From NCBI GenBank assembly GCA_038250905.1, contig JBBSBV010000005.1:97573-161572 (forward strand): 64,000 bases of DNA. The letters run 5' to 3'. The position numbers and the translations under genes are program-made. The notes below the pieces were generated by a model. The model was not told the DNA's origin. It saw nothing but the letters and a program-made list of their open reading frames with translations, and did not search any database. The stretch's first letter is position 1. Every line of letters starts with the position of its first letter. Below, one piece after another: positions 1 to 8,762 of this stretch. The stretch comes from JAENVU01 sp038250905. GTDB lineage: Bacteria; Actinomycetota; Acidimicrobiia; IMCC26256; JAENVU01.

Positions 1-1062
1 AGGAGGCAGCACCGGGTCACCAACGCCCGCGGCTGCCGCCTGCCCCGTCTCGAGGCCGTACTTCGCGAATGTCCCGATCCCGGTGGCCACCTCCGGCGTG
101 ACCCCCGATGTCGGAATGACGAGGTAGTTGACCATCGCGACCGGATACGCGGTCGGATCAGTCGCCGCGACATAGTCGACGCCGAGCAGGTTGCGGTCGT
201 TCAGCTTCCAGGTCGCGATGGTCTTCGCCGCGTTGGCCGGGGTCGGCAGCACGTAGGCGCCGGACACGTTCTTCACCTTCACGATGTCCGCGCCCGCCGT
301 GGTGGCCTGCATCGCCCAGGCGTTGTCGACGTAGGTGATACGCGTGTCCCCGCCCTCACTCGCGCCGACGACATCGGCGATCGCGAACGACGAGGTCCGG
401 GAATCCGCACCGGCGAAGAAGGGAAACAGTTCCACAGGTTCGTCGGGGAACCCACGCTGCGGGTCTTCCATGAAGCTCTTCCACACGGCCGGCGCGGAGA
501 ACTTGAAGAACGAGGTCGCGGCATAGGTCGCGGCGTCGGCCTGACCTCGGACCGTCGGCGTGATCTTCTTGGGCGGCAGGGCAACCCCGGGGTTGTCGGC
601 CAGGATCTCGGGGTCGTCCCAGTTCGTGATCCCGCCGGTGAAGATCTTCGCCAAGGTCGCGCCGGAGAGCTGGAGGCCCTTGATCGGTTGCCCTTGCGCG
701 TTGTAGAGGTGATAGAGGAACGCGAGCGCCCCGCCGGCGAGCGGCGCGTACACGTACGTCTTCTTCTTGGTCGTGAGCCGGGCGTCTTCTGCGGTGGTGA
801 ACGGTGTCCCGCTCACCACGAAGTCGGTCTTGCCCTTGATGAACTCGTCACGACCGAAGCCGGAACCGTCGGCCGAGTAGTCGATCGTCGTCGACAGCGG
901 AGCGGCCGCGACGGCCTTCTGCCACACGCCGAGCAAGGGATCGGCCGAATCCGATCCCGCACCTTTCACCACGGTGGCGGCCCCGATCGAGTGGGCAGGG
1001 ACCACTGCCGCGACCAGGAGACCGACGACCACCAGGATGCGAGATGCGTACCGCCTCGTCAT
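1..1062 (-). CDS. PstS-like phosphate-binding protein, C-terminus cut by window edge
   Basis: This is a periplasmic/extracellular phosphate-binding protein of the PstS family that would deliver phosphate to the PstCAB permease. The reading frame stays open to base 1, so the C-terminal end is missing. It begins at an ATG (1060-1062) with an N-terminal hydrophobic export signal (RRYASRILVVVGLLVAAVVP). The body carries family-typical stretches such as GAGSDSADPLLGVW near the N-terminus and AKIFTGGITNWDDPEI, the latter shared by most PstS proteins. It starts 6 bases after the stop of another PstS-type gene on the same strand, so the two are probably co-transcribed. Two PstS paralogues in series may differ in affinity or location. 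The family call is firm; substrate specificity is inferred. Confidence 0.85.
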   Translation of the reverse strand, partial: MTRRYASRILVVVGLLVAAVVPAHSIGAATVVKGAGSDSADPLLGVWQKAVAAAPLSTTIDYSADGSGFGRDEFIKGKTDFVVSGTPFTTAEDARLTTKKKTYVYAPLAGGALAFLYHLYNAQGQPIKGLQLSGATLAKIFTGGITNWDDPEILADNPGVALPPKKITPTVRGQADAATYAATSFFKFSAPAVWKSFMEDPQRGFPDEPVELFPFFAGADSRTSSFAIADVVGASEGGDTRITYVDNAWAMQATTAGADIVKVKNVSGAYVLPTPANAAKTIATWKLNDRNLLGVDYVAATDPTAYPVAMVNYLVIPTSGVTPEVATGIGTFAKYGLETGQAAAAGVGDPVLPP

Positions 1063-1068
1063 CAGCTG

Positions 1069-2637
1069 CTACGCCTTCTGCTGCTTGACTTTGCGCCGCC
1101 GCACCCATTCGCCGACGCCCACGAACGCGAGTCCCAGCGGGACGAGTTGGACGACGTCGGAACCCGTGTGGCCCAGCGGACCCGGGGTCGGTGGGCCGGC
1201 CGCCGCATTGGTCGCCGTGGCGCCCGCCACCTGGGTACTACGCCGAGCGGCAGTTCCGGAAGCTGTCACGCCCCCCACGGTCGAGCCCGGCGTGTTCGCA
1301 GCTTCCGGGGGTGGAGAGCCCTCGGGGCGAGGTGGTGCACCGGGAATCTTCTGCGCGGCGTTGAGGGCGAGCGCCACCAGGTTCGTCGGCAGCGCGGCGT
1401 AGCCGAGCGAGTTCGCCTTCTTCTGCCCGTCGAGCACCGAGTACTGGACGTAGGCCGCGATCGTCTTGCCCTTCTCGGGCGAGAAGCCCGTCGTCGGCGC
1501 GATCAGGTAGCTGTACGACGACGGGTTGTAGAGGGCCGCGCCCGGAGCCCGGAAGTTCAGCTTCTGGGTCCCGTCGGCGTTCGTCGTCGCGAAGGCCAGG
1601 GCGGCGGTGACGGCTTGGAACGTCGGTTGCACGTAGGCGCCGGCGTTGTTCTTCATGAACGCGTTGGGCATACCACGCTGCAACGCGAACCCGGCTTCGA
1701 CCGCGGTGATGGAACTCTCACCGGTGACCGGGTTGGCGACGAGGTTCGCACAACCGTCGGATCCGTTCGCCCCGCGCGCCTGGCCGAAGTTCTGGGGCCA
1801 GAACGACGTCGGGCCGTTGGCGATCCCCTGCTCGCTCGCAAACTTCTTCCAGACGTCCGGCATCAGGTCGATGCAGTACTGGCTGAAGAAGTAGGAGGTA
1901 CCGGAACCGTCCGAGCGCACGACCGGGCGGATCGGCGAGGGCTTGAGCTGTCGGCCGTTGTTGTCGGCCGAGATCTGCGGATCGTTCCAGGTCGTGATCT
2001 GACCGGTGAAGATCTTGCATGCGGTGTTCGCCGACAGTCGCAGGTCGGTGATCTTGCGACCGGCCGAATCCTTGAGGTTGTACATCATTCCCAGCCCACC
2101 GGCGGTGATCGGCACGTAGACGAACGCCCGCTTGAGTCCCTGGCGTTCACTGTCACTGAACTGGATGTCCGACACCCCGAAGTCGACCGCGTTGTTGATG
2201 AAGTTCGTCCGTCCGGCGGTGGAACCGTTGGGCTGGTAATCGACGCGGAGTCCGCATGCCTTGTTGACGTCGGCCCGCCACTGGTCGATCACGATCTGGG
2301 GGAACGACGCGCCCGAACCGACCACGGGCGACGCGCCCGCGGCCGGGCACGCGAAGGAGGCGGCCGACACTGCTGCTGCTGCCGCCGCACTCACCTGCTG
2401 ACGGACCGGGACCGTGGTCGGTGTCGACGGGGCGCCGGATCCGCTGACCTGGCCGTCGGCTCCGATCGCCCCGGTGGCAGCGGGGTCGGACGGGGTACTC
2501 GCACCTGCGACCACGGACGGCGTCGACTCCGCCGCCGGCGTCGCGGTGTCGGCGCCCGCGATCGCGGGGAGCAGACCGACGGTGATCAACGTGATGCCCA
2601 GTGCGTAACTCGTGGCGGCAAGCGCGGCACGACGCAT
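1069..2637 (-). CDS. pstS: PstS-family phosphate-binding protein with sortase-like C-terminal signal
   Basis: This 522-residue phosphate-binding protein has a signal peptide (about residues 1-29), a Ser/Thr/Pro-rich linker, a PstS core with VVGSGASFPQIVIDQW and CKIFTGQITTWNDPQI, and a second low-complexity segment. It ends in LGHTG at about 488-492, then a hydrophobic stretch, then RRRKVKQQKA. That tripartite tail is the arrangement of cell-wall sorting signals, so the protein is probably wall-anchored rather than a lipoprotein; there is no lipobox cysteine. The ATG at 2635-2637 was chosen because GGGAGGAAC sits just upstream, although the frame is open further. A three-copy PHO-box-like repeat lies 69 bases upstream. 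It follows pstB and precedes a second PstS gene. Confidence 0.85.
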   Translation of the reverse strand: MRRAALAATSYALGITLITVGLLPAIAGADTATPAAESTPSVVAGASTPSDPAATGAIGADGQVSGSGAPSTPTTVPVRQQVSAAAAAAVSAASFACPAAGASPVVGSGASFPQIVIDQWRADVNKACGLRVDYQPNGSTAGRTNFINNAVDFGVSDIQFSDSERQGLKRAFVYVPITAGGLGMMYNLKDSAGRKITDLRLSANTACKIFTGQITTWNDPQISADNNGRQLKPSPIRPVVRSDGSGTSYFFSQYCIDLMPDVWKKFASEQGIANGPTSFWPQNFGQARGANGSDGCANLVANPVTGESSITAVEAGFALQRGMPNAFMKNNAGAYVQPTFQAVTAALAFATTNADGTQKLNFRAPGAALYNPSSYSYLIAPTTGFSPEKGKTIAAYVQYSVLDGQKKANSLGYAALPTNLVALALNAAQKIPGAPPRPEGSPPPEAANTPGSTVGGVTASGTAARRSTQVAGATATNAAAGPPTPGPLGHTGSDVVQLVPLGLAFVGVGEWVRRRKVKQQKA

Positions 2638-2705
2638 GAAGTTCCTCCCAGAAACGACGACGATGCGGACGGTACAAAGGCGAGTTGAACGCCAAAGTGG
2701 GGCGA

Positions 2706-2734
2706 CCTGAACTCCATCTGAACCCGACGGGAAC
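2706..2734 (-). promoter_or_regulatory. PHO-box-like triple repeat upstream of pstS
   Basis: On the plus strand three 7-mers, CCTGAAC, TCTGAAC and CGGGAAC, follow each other with 4-base spacers. This 11-bp period matches the GTTCACC-type direct repeats bound by PhoB/PhoP/RegX3 regulators when read on the minus strand. It lies between pstB and the downstream pstS, in the correct orientation for pstS. Each unit departs from the consensus by one to three bases. Confidence 0.6.
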
Positions 2735-2786
2735 AGTCGACGCAGGCGAACCGGAATGAGTCGAACGGCTCGGTCGGGATCCCGGT

Positions 2787-3674
2787 TCAGCCGAACCGGC
2801 CCTGGATGTAGTCGGCAGTGCGGGGATCGCGTGGTGCGCCGAACACCTGCGCGGTCGCGCCGGCCTCCACGACGCGACCGGGTTCTTCCATCTTCTCCAC
2901 CAGGAAGAACGCGCACTGGTCGGAGACGCGTGCCGCCTGCTGCATGTTGTGGGTGACGATCACGATCGTCACCTGCTGGACGAGTTCGCGCATCGTCTCC
3001 TCGATGATGCGCGTCGACATCGGGTCGAGCGCGGAACACGGTTCGTCCATGAGGAGCACGTCCGGGGAGACGGCCAACGCCCGTGCGATACAGAGGCGCT
3101 GCTGCTGGCCTCCGGACAGGGCGCCACCCAGGGCACTCAACCGGGTCTTGACTTCTTCCCAGAGTCCGGCGCGGCGGAGGCACGACTCGACGAGTTGATC
3201 CTTTTCCATCGACGCCTTCGAACCCGAGAGCTTCAATCCCGACAGCACGTTCTCCTCGATGGTCATGGTCGGGAACGGGTTCGGTTTCTGGAACACCATG
3301 CCGATCTTGAGGCGGGTCTCGGTCACGCGGAGCTGCGGACCGTAGATGTCGACGCCGTCGAGGGTCACCGTGCCGGACAGGGCGGCACTGGGCACGAGTT
3401 CGTGCATCCGGTTCAGGATGCGGAGGAACGTCGACTTCCCACAGCCCGAGGGTCCGATCAGCGCGGTGACCTCGTTCGGTCGCATCGCCAGCGAGACGCG
3501 CTCCAACACTTTGCGCGAGCCGAACCACGCGCTCACCGAGTCCGCGACCAGCGCCGAACCGGGTCGAGCCTGAGTGGCGCCGCGAGCGTCTGCCGTCTCC
3601 GCGGCGAACAGGTCGTCGGCCGACCGTCCGCCCGGATCGGTCGAGGCGCCAGGCCGTAGATCGGTGAGGTTCAT
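2787..3674 (-). CDS. pstB: Phosphate ABC transporter ATP-binding protein PstB (system 1)
   Basis: This is the ATPase of the Pst phosphate importer, acting on the cytoplasmic face of PstC/PstA. The 295 residues include a Walker A at about 74-82 (GPSGCGKST), the Q-loop FQKPNPFPTMT, the signature LSGGQQQRL, Walker B VLLMDEP and the H-loop THNMQQ. The N-terminal 40 residues are an extra low-complexity extension compared with usual PstB proteins of about 255 residues. The ATG at 3672-3674 lies 2 bases after the pstA stop, and no better internal start with a ribosome site is seen. It belongs to a pstC-pstA-pstB string and is a paralogue of the PstB at 22413-23279. Confidence 0.95.
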   Translation of the reverse strand: MNLTDLRPGASTDPGGRSADDLFAAETADARGATQARPGSALVADSVSAWFGSRKVLERVSLAMRPNEVTALIGPSGCGKSTFLRILNRMHELVPSAALSGTVTLDGVDIYGPQLRVTETRLKIGMVFQKPNPFPTMTIEENVLSGLKLSGSKASMEKDQLVESCLRRAGLWEEVKTRLSALGGALSGGQQQRLCIARALAVSPDVLLMDEPCSALDPMSTRIIEETMRELVQQVTIVIVTHNMQQAARVSDQCAFFLVEKMEEPGRVVEAGATAQVFGAPRDPRTADYIQGRFG

Positions 3675-3676
3675 GT

Positions 3677-4762
3677 TCAACGGGTTGCCTTTCGTCGGTC
3701 GCGGCCGAGGATGCGGGCCAGGGTGAACAGGAAGAGGACCAGGAAGATGAGCACCAAGGCGCCGGTCCAGGCCCGTGCGATCTGGGCGTCGTTCGGGCTG
3801 CGGATGAGCTTCAGGATGAAGAGGGGAAGATCGTCCTGGTTGCTCTCGAACGGATTCCAGTTGAGGGCGGACGACCCGAGCACCGCCAGCACCATTGGCG
3901 CGGTCTCGCCGATCGCGCGGGCCATTCCGAGCAGCGCGGCGGAGATCAGACCGCTCTTCGCATTGGGGAGCACCACCCGCAGCACGGTCTTCCACTGGGG
4001 CGCGCCCAACGCGAGGGATGCCTCCCGCAAGCTGTCGGGAACGATGCGCAGCATCTCTTCCGAGGCTCGGGTGACGGTGGGAATGAACAACACGATGAGC
4101 GCCATCGATCCGGCCCACCCCGAGAACCCTTTGCCCAGCCCGACCACCCAGAACGAGTACACGAACAGCCCCGCGACGATCGACGGCAAGCCGCTCATGG
4201 AGTCGATGACGAATCGGACCCCGCGGGTCATGCGACCCTTGATCTCGTTCAGATAGATCGCGGTCATGATCGCGAGGGGAATCGCCACCGCGGCCGCCAG
4301 CCCCACCTGTTCGAGTGTCCCGACGATGGAGTGGAACGCACCGCCGCCCTTGTCCTGCGGGCCGACGCTTTCCAAGGTCTCGGTGAAGAACGCGAAGTTC
4401 AGATACTTCAACCCCTTGGTGACGACGAAGACGACGATCATCACGAGCGGGATGAACGCGAGCGACGCACCGGTCGCCAGCACCACGGTCATGAGCCGAT
4501 CCGTGGCGACCAGCGAACCATGGATCGAACGTGCGACCGATCGGTAGATCAGCAGGAATGCGCAATACCAGATCAGCACCGCACCGAACGCGCCGTTCCA
4601 CGCCACCGCGCTGAAGATCAACCAGGTCAGCGCGGCGGCCGAAACGGCCGAACCGACGATTTCCAAACCGTCCACCAACTGGAAGACGCGCGTCGGAGTC
4701 GGCACTTCCGGTGAGGCGACGGCCGGCGCCGCCACGCGCACTCGGTCGTCCATCTCGATCAT
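3677..4762 (-). CDS. pstA: Phosphate ABC transporter permease PstA (system 1)
   Basis: This is one of the two membrane subunits that form the phosphate channel with PstC. The 361-residue protein has an extra hydrophobic N-terminal region (VSAAALTWLIFSAVAWNGAFGAVLIWYC) before the standard permease core. The core shows the binding-protein-dependent transport (EAA) loop ASLALGAPQWKTVLRVVLPNAKSG and ARAIGETAPM, which contacts PstB. At least six to seven hydrophobic helices are visible. Its ATG overlaps the pstC stop by four bases (ATGA), showing translational coupling. A second methionine three codons in (MDD) is an alternative start. Confidence 0.94.
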   Translation of the reverse strand: MIEMDDRVRVAAPAVASPEVPTPTRVFQLVDGLEIVGSAVSAAALTWLIFSAVAWNGAFGAVLIWYCAFLLIYRSVARSIHGSLVATDRLMTVVLATGASLAFIPLVMIVVFVVTKGLKYLNFAFFTETLESVGPQDKGGGAFHSIVGTLEQVGLAAAVAIPLAIMTAIYLNEIKGRMTRGVRFVIDSMSGLPSIVAGLFVYSFWVVGLGKGFSGWAGSMALIVLFIPTVTRASEEMLRIVPDSLREASLALGAPQWKTVLRVVLPNAKSGLISAALLGMARAIGETAPMVLAVLGSSALNWNPFESNQDDLPLFILKLIRSPNDAQIARAWTGALVLIFLVLFLFTLARILGRDRRKATR

Positions 4763-5748
4763 CGGGACGACGCCTTCGCGCTCTTGCCCCGCGACACCAC
4801 GAGCCGGGCGAGTGAGTTCACGATCAGGGTGAGGATGAACAGGGCCAGCCCGATCGCCATCAGCGCCTGTCGGTGCGCGAGGTCGGCTTCGTTGAACTCG
4901 TTGAAGATCGTGCTCGCGACCGTCGAGCCACCCGGCTTGATGATGCTGGCCTGGATCTTGAACAGCGGCGAGAGAATCAACGCGATCGCGACCGTCTCGC
5001 CCAGTGCCCGACCGAGGCCGAGCATGGCGCCGCCGATGATCCCACTGCGGCCGAACGGCAGGATCACCCGGCGCACCACACCCCAGCGGGTTCCACCGAG
5101 GCCGAGCGCGGCTTCACACTGATCGCGAGGTACCTGCGCGATGACTTCACGAATGACCGAAGCGGTGATCGGCACGATCATGATCGAGAGCACGATCGCG
5201 GCCATGAAGATCGAGTTCGTGTAGAGCCCGCCGTCGGCTTGGAAGATCGGAATCCAACCCAGGTGCCGACTCAACCAACCGGCGGTGCCGTTGGCGTTCG
5301 GCATCACGTAGAACAGACCCCACAGCCCGAAGATGATGCTCGGAAACGCAGCCAACAGGTCGACCATCCCCGTGAGGAACGAGCGCAGGCGCTTCGGCGC
5401 GTACTCGTTGATCAGCACCGCGGTCGCGATCGAGATCGGCACCGCGAGCACCAACGCGATTCCCGACACGAGCACCGTGTCGTAGATGAGTCCGGCGACG
5501 CCGTAGCTCGGCTTGAGGCCGACCGGCTGCCATTTCGTGCTCGTCAGAAAGTTGCCGATCCCGACCTTGGAGATGGCCGGCCAACCCTCGACGACGAGGA
5601 AGAGTGCGATCGAGCCGATGAGGAGGAAGACGAAGATCCCCGCCGCGCTCGTGAGTCGGCGGAAGACGACGTCACCGCGAGTTCGCGACGCGCCGAACGA
5701 GCGCGGCCGATCATCCACGAATCCGGTAGTCGCAGCGGAGAGCGCCAT
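4759..5748 (-). CDS. pstC: Phosphate ABC transporter permease PstC (system 1)
   Basis: This is a permease subunit partnered with PstA. The 329 residues start with a cytoplasmic tail, then about six membrane helices beginning at FVFLLIGSIALFLVVEGW, with the family segments FPSIIFGLWGL, IREVIAQVP and the EAA loop AALGLGGTRWGVVRRVILP followed by GRALGETVA. The start ATG at 5746-5748 is supported by GAGGAAGAG immediately upstream; a longer open frame upstream lacks this and reads like non-coding sequence. It is the first gene of pstC-pstA-pstB, with a PHO-box-like repeat 58 bases upstream. Confidence 0.94.
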   Translation of the reverse strand: MALSAATTGFVDDRPRSFGASRTRGDVVFRRLTSAAGIFVFLLIGSIALFLVVEGWPAISKVGIGNFLTSTKWQPVGLKPSYGVAGLIYDTVLVSGIALVLAVPISIATAVLINEYAPKRLRSFLTGMVDLLAAFPSIIFGLWGLFYVMPNANGTAGWLSRHLGWIPIFQADGGLYTNSIFMAAIVLSIMIVPITASVIREVIAQVPRDQCEAALGLGGTRWGVVRRVILPFGRSGIIGGAMLGLGRALGETVAIALILSPLFKIQASIIKPGGSTVASTIFNEFNEADLAHRQALMAIGLALFILTLIVNSLARLVVSRGKSAKASSR

Positions 5749-5805
5749 CTCTTCCTCCTCGGGTACGAGGTTGGCGACTCGACGTGCAACTGTCAGGCTC
5801 CGGCC

Positions 5806-5823
5806 GGTGAAGAACAGGCGAAC
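5806..5823 (-). promoter_or_regulatory. PHO-box-like repeat upstream of pstC (system 1)
   Basis: On the minus strand the sequence reads GTTCGCC-TGTT-CTTCACC, two 7-mers spaced by four bases, each one mismatch from GTTCACC. It lies 58 bases before the pstC start in the right orientation. A further single GTTCGCC occurs about 60 bases upstream. Binding by the RegX3/PhoP-like regulator encoded at 20610-21311 is inferred. Confidence 0.6.
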
Positions 5824-6044
5824 ATTCGCCGACGAAACCGCCGCCCCGTCCCGCGGGTAACGCGGAAGCGACCAGCAGGCGAACAGTTGTCGGACAACTG
5901 CGCTGCGCCTTGACCGTTCCCGGTTCGTACCGTCACCCTGAGCGCACTGCATCCGCCACGCTCCGAGGTCAGCCGACAACGGCCGAGACCGAGGACCGGC
6001 GGAGCGAAGTCGGACACCTTCGAGACGGCGGGAGCGCACCCAGC

Positions 6045-6881
6045 GTGAAGACCAAGATCGAGCACGCGGCAACGAGCCGATCCGGTCGGCGAGCGCGACG
6101 CAGTCATGCGGCGCGGCGCCGGTTGGGTCGGGTCTCCGCACTGCTCTGCCTCGCGGGACTCGTGCTGCTCGTTCCGAGCTTCTTCTTCGTGGAGGTCGGC
6201 GGGGCCGTCGGCTCCGTGACCGCGAGTCCCAACAACGGACTCACCGACGGCGCGACCGTCACGGTGTCCTGGACCGGCCTGCGCGCGAGCTTCAGTCCCG
6301 TGATCGAGCAGTGCAACGCCGCGCCGACGAACCCGACGACCGACTGTGACTTCCTGACGCTGGTCGTCTCCGATTCGAACGCATCGGGCGCCGGTTCGGA
6401 CAGCTTCACCGTGTTCGCCGGCAGCGGACCGAGTCACCTCTTCGCCTGTGACGACCAGCATGCCTGCAGCATCCGTGTCGCCGACGACCCGAACGACCTC
6501 ACCACCGGTGCGGTCGCCGCCATCACCTTCTCGACCGCGGCGACCACCACCTCGAGCACGAGTTCGACATCCACGTCCAGTACCAGTTCCTCGTCGACAT
6601 CGAGCACCAGCTCGACATCGAGCACCAGCTCGACATCGAGCACCAGCTCGACATCGAGCACGAGCTCGACTTCCAGCCCGGGCGGCTCCACCACGTCGAC
6701 GACCGCGCCGACCAGCGTGCTCGGGAGCGACGCCAGCAACGGCGGCTCCGGGACCGACAGCGGTGGCCTGGTGCTCGCCCTCACCGGCACGGCGCTGCAC
6801 CTCCCCTACACGCTGATCGCCGGCGCCCTCCTGTTCATGCTCGGCATCGGCGTGCGGCGCATCGCGCTCGCCGGGGCGTAA
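6045..6881 (+). CDS. Surface protein with neocarzinostatin-fold domain, Ser/Thr stalk and LALTG anchor
   Basis: The 278-residue product has a basic N-terminus and hydrophobic export segment (about 31-48), then a domain at about 55-165 that reads like the neocarzinostatin/macromomycin family. That reading rests on the opening VTASPNNGLTDGATVTVSWTGL, a paired-cysteine region and the closing CSIRVADDPNDLTTGAVAAITF. A Ser/Thr repeat stalk encoded by an 18-bp tandem DNA repeat follows. The C-terminus is LALTG (about 244-248), a hydrophobic helix and RR, a cell-wall sorting pattern like those used by class E sortases. The GTG at 6045 was chosen over an upstream ATG because it places the export signal near the start; this is uncertain. 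Whether the domain binds a ligand is unknown. Confidence 0.7.
   Translation: MKTKIEHAATSRSGRRARRSHAARRRLGRVSALLCLAGLVLLVPSFFFVEVGGAVGSVTASPNNGLTDGATVTVSWTGLRASFSPVIEQCNAAPTNPTTDCDFLTLVVSDSNASGAGSDSFTVFAGSGPSHLFACDDQHACSIRVADDPNDLTTGAVAAITFSTAATTTSSTSSTSTSSTSSSSTSSTSSTSSTSSTSSTSSTSSTSSTSSPGGSTTSTTAPTSVLGSDASNGGSGTDSGGLVLALTGTALHLPYTLIAGALLFMLGIGVRRIALAGA
6594..6677 (+). repeat. 18-bp tandem repeat inside the surface-protein gene
   Basis: The unit tcgacatcgagcaccagc is repeated four times in tandem (6594, 6612, 6630 and 6648, the last with one change), followed by a degenerate 12-base piece. It encodes the hexapeptide STSSTS stalk. Because 18 is divisible by three, copy-number change would alter stalk length without breaking the frame. 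Confidence 0.95.
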
Positions 6882-6908
6882 ACGCATCGTTCGCCCGGTC
6901 CCGCGCGC

Positions 6909-8636
6909 GTGACCTCGCTCCTGGCTCCACCCGAGCCGACCCGGGCCGTCGTCCCGACCGCTGCCGCGGCCGATCGAAACTCGGGGCAGGGAAGATCGAC
7001 GCTCGCGGTGTTCGGCGTCTCGTTCGTCGTGTACCTCGTCGCCGCGTGGGAACTCGCCATCACCCATCATGCGATCGTCGGCGACGCAATGGCGCGGGTC
7101 GCCAACGGTTCGTACGTCCTGTTCAGCCGGGACCCCCACCTTGCGGCCGTCGGATTCGTCTGGAACCCGCTGCCGTCGCTGGCGGCGCTCCCACTGCTCA
7201 CCCTCAGCCGGTGGTTCCCGGTCCTCCGCACGCAGGCGTTCGCCGGCAACATCGTGTCGGCCGCGTTCATGGCCGGCACGGTCGCGCTGATCTGGTGCAT
7301 CGTGCGCGAACTCCGCGTCGCGCTCGTCGGACGCGTCGGTCTCACGATCCTGTTCGCGGCCCACCCGCTCGTGATGCAATACGGCGCCAACGGCGACAGC
7401 GAAGCGGCGCTCCTGTTCTTTCTGGCGCTGACGTGCCTCGGCCTCCTACGGTGGCTCGACCGCCGGGACCTCAACTCGCTCGCGACAGTCGGACTCGCCC
7501 TCGCCTTCGGGTATCTGAGCCGTCAGGAGTTCCTGGCGGCGGGCGGCGCCTCGTTGCTGCTCATCCTCTGGTGTACCTATCGGGACGCGGTCGGGAGCCG
7601 CACGCATCGCCGGTGGGCCGCGCTCACCGAAGCGACCGTGGCGGGCATGCCGTTCGGATTCGCGGTGGCCTGTTGGGCCGGGAGCGCGTTGGTCATCGTC
7701 GGCACCGCGACCTCGTATCTCGACGTCAACTCCGAGCAGGTCACCGCCGCCCGATCGGGGATCAGCACGGTGGTCGGTGGCACCGGCGCCATCGACCGCG
7801 TTGCCTACTACCTCGGACAACTGCTCGTCCTCGAACCCCTGTGGAGCCTGGTGCTGCTCGCCGCATGCGTGCTCGCCTGGCGGCGGCGCGATCGGCGGAT
7901 CCTCGCGCCCCTGGTGACGTTCGGTGCCGTCGCGGCGGCGCAGGGCGCGCTGTTCGGCGCCGGCTCCACCTTCGGGTGGCTCCGTTTCGCGATCACCGTG
8001 GTGCCGCTCACGACGCTGGGCGCGGCGTACCTCATGACCCCGGCGATCGATCGGCCCGGCCGGCGACGGCGCGCACGTCCACGAAGGGGTCGCGCCCTCG
8101 TCCCGTTCGTCGCCGCCGGTATCGCGTGCGCGGTCGCGCTTCCGAGCGCAGCGCACGCCATGGGCACCGCCCGCTGGGGTCGCGAGGAAGCGGCCAGCGT
8201 CCATCTCCTCCCCGGTTACGGGTGGGCCCCCATCGGCGCAAGCGCGTACCGGCCCCACTGGCTCGACGGCTACGACGGCGTCGCCCGGTACCTCGACGGT
8301 CTCGACCTTCGGGACGGGAGCGTGCTCACCGATGCCCAGTACACCTTCCCGCTCATCCTGAAGTCGCAACGTCCCCGCCAGTTCGTCATCCCGTCCGATT
8401 CGGACTTCGAGCCGAGCGTCGCCGACCCCGCGACCTATCGCGTCCGGTTCGTCCTGATCAGCGACGGCCCATCCGACGTACTCCGGCGCAGCTATCCCAT
8501 CACGGGCGGCGCGGCCGGCCCCCGTATCGCCATCGGCCGTCTCATCCGGACATTTCGGGCCGGACCCCAGCGCCTGTCGCTGTTCCGCGTCACCCACAGC
8601 GTCACCGGCGAGCGCGCCGGCGCCGCGCCCCGCTGA
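6909..8636 (+). CDS. Polytopic glycosyltransferase-like membrane protein (GT39/ArnT-like)
   Basis: The 575-residue integral membrane protein has about ten hydrophobic segments and a C-terminal non-membrane domain. The early loop AITHHAIVGDAMARVANG resembles the acidic first-loop motif of GT-C fold enzymes that use polyprenyl-phosphate sugars. NGDSEAALLFFLAL and YLSRQEFLAA follow the same pattern. It starts at a GTG 27 bases after the preceding gene and lies upstream of a polyprenol-phosphate glycosyltransferase-like GT2 gene that could make its donor. Exact sugar and acceptor cannot be told. Assignment to the GT39/PMT-like superfamily is by motif and topology only. Confidence 0.65.
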   Translation: MTSLLAPPEPTRAVVPTAAAADRNSGQGRSTLAVFGVSFVVYLVAAWELAITHHAIVGDAMARVANGSYVLFSRDPHLAAVGFVWNPLPSLAALPLLTLSRWFPVLRTQAFAGNIVSAAFMAGTVALIWCIVRELRVALVGRVGLTILFAAHPLVMQYGANGDSEAALLFFLALTCLGLLRWLDRRDLNSLATVGLALAFGYLSRQEFLAAGGASLLLILWCTYRDAVGSRTHRRWAALTEATVAGMPFGFAVACWAGSALVIVGTATSYLDVNSEQVTAARSGISTVVGGTGAIDRVAYYLGQLLVLEPLWSLVLLAACVLAWRRRDRRILAPLVTFGAVAAAQGALFGAGSTFGWLRFAITVVPLTTLGAAYLMTPAIDRPGRRRRARPRRGRALVPFVAAGIACAVALPSAAHAMGTARWGREEAASVHLLPGYGWAPIGASAYRPHWLDGYDGVARYLDGLDLRDGSVLTDAQYTFPLILKSQRPRQFVIPSDSDFEPSVADPATYRVRFVLISDGPSDVLRRSYPITGGAAGPRIAIGRLIRTFRAGPQRLSLFRVTHSVTGERAGAAPR

Positions 8637-8762
8637 ACCGCCCGGCCGGTCCGGACCAAGGTTCGATTGCCGTCTCGGCTCCGGCCATCCATCGGACATC
8701 CAGCTGTTACCCCCGCCCGGTACAACTGCAATCGACAACCACATGACCCGGGACGGTGCTCG

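Noticed and set aside
688..2688. Long plus-strand open frame of 666 codons opposite the PstS genes
   Set aside because: It is an Arg/Gly/Asp-rich antisense shadow of real PstS coding sequence with no domain; high GC opens such frames across the window.
2638..3528. Upstream extension of the wall-anchored PstS through pstB
   Set aside because: The extension reads the pstB region in another frame. The ATG at 2637 has a strong ribosome site and is followed by a normal signal peptide.
6594..6677. CRISPR array
   Set aside because: Units are contiguous without spacers and encode a Ser/Thr stalk in frame; no cas genes nearby.
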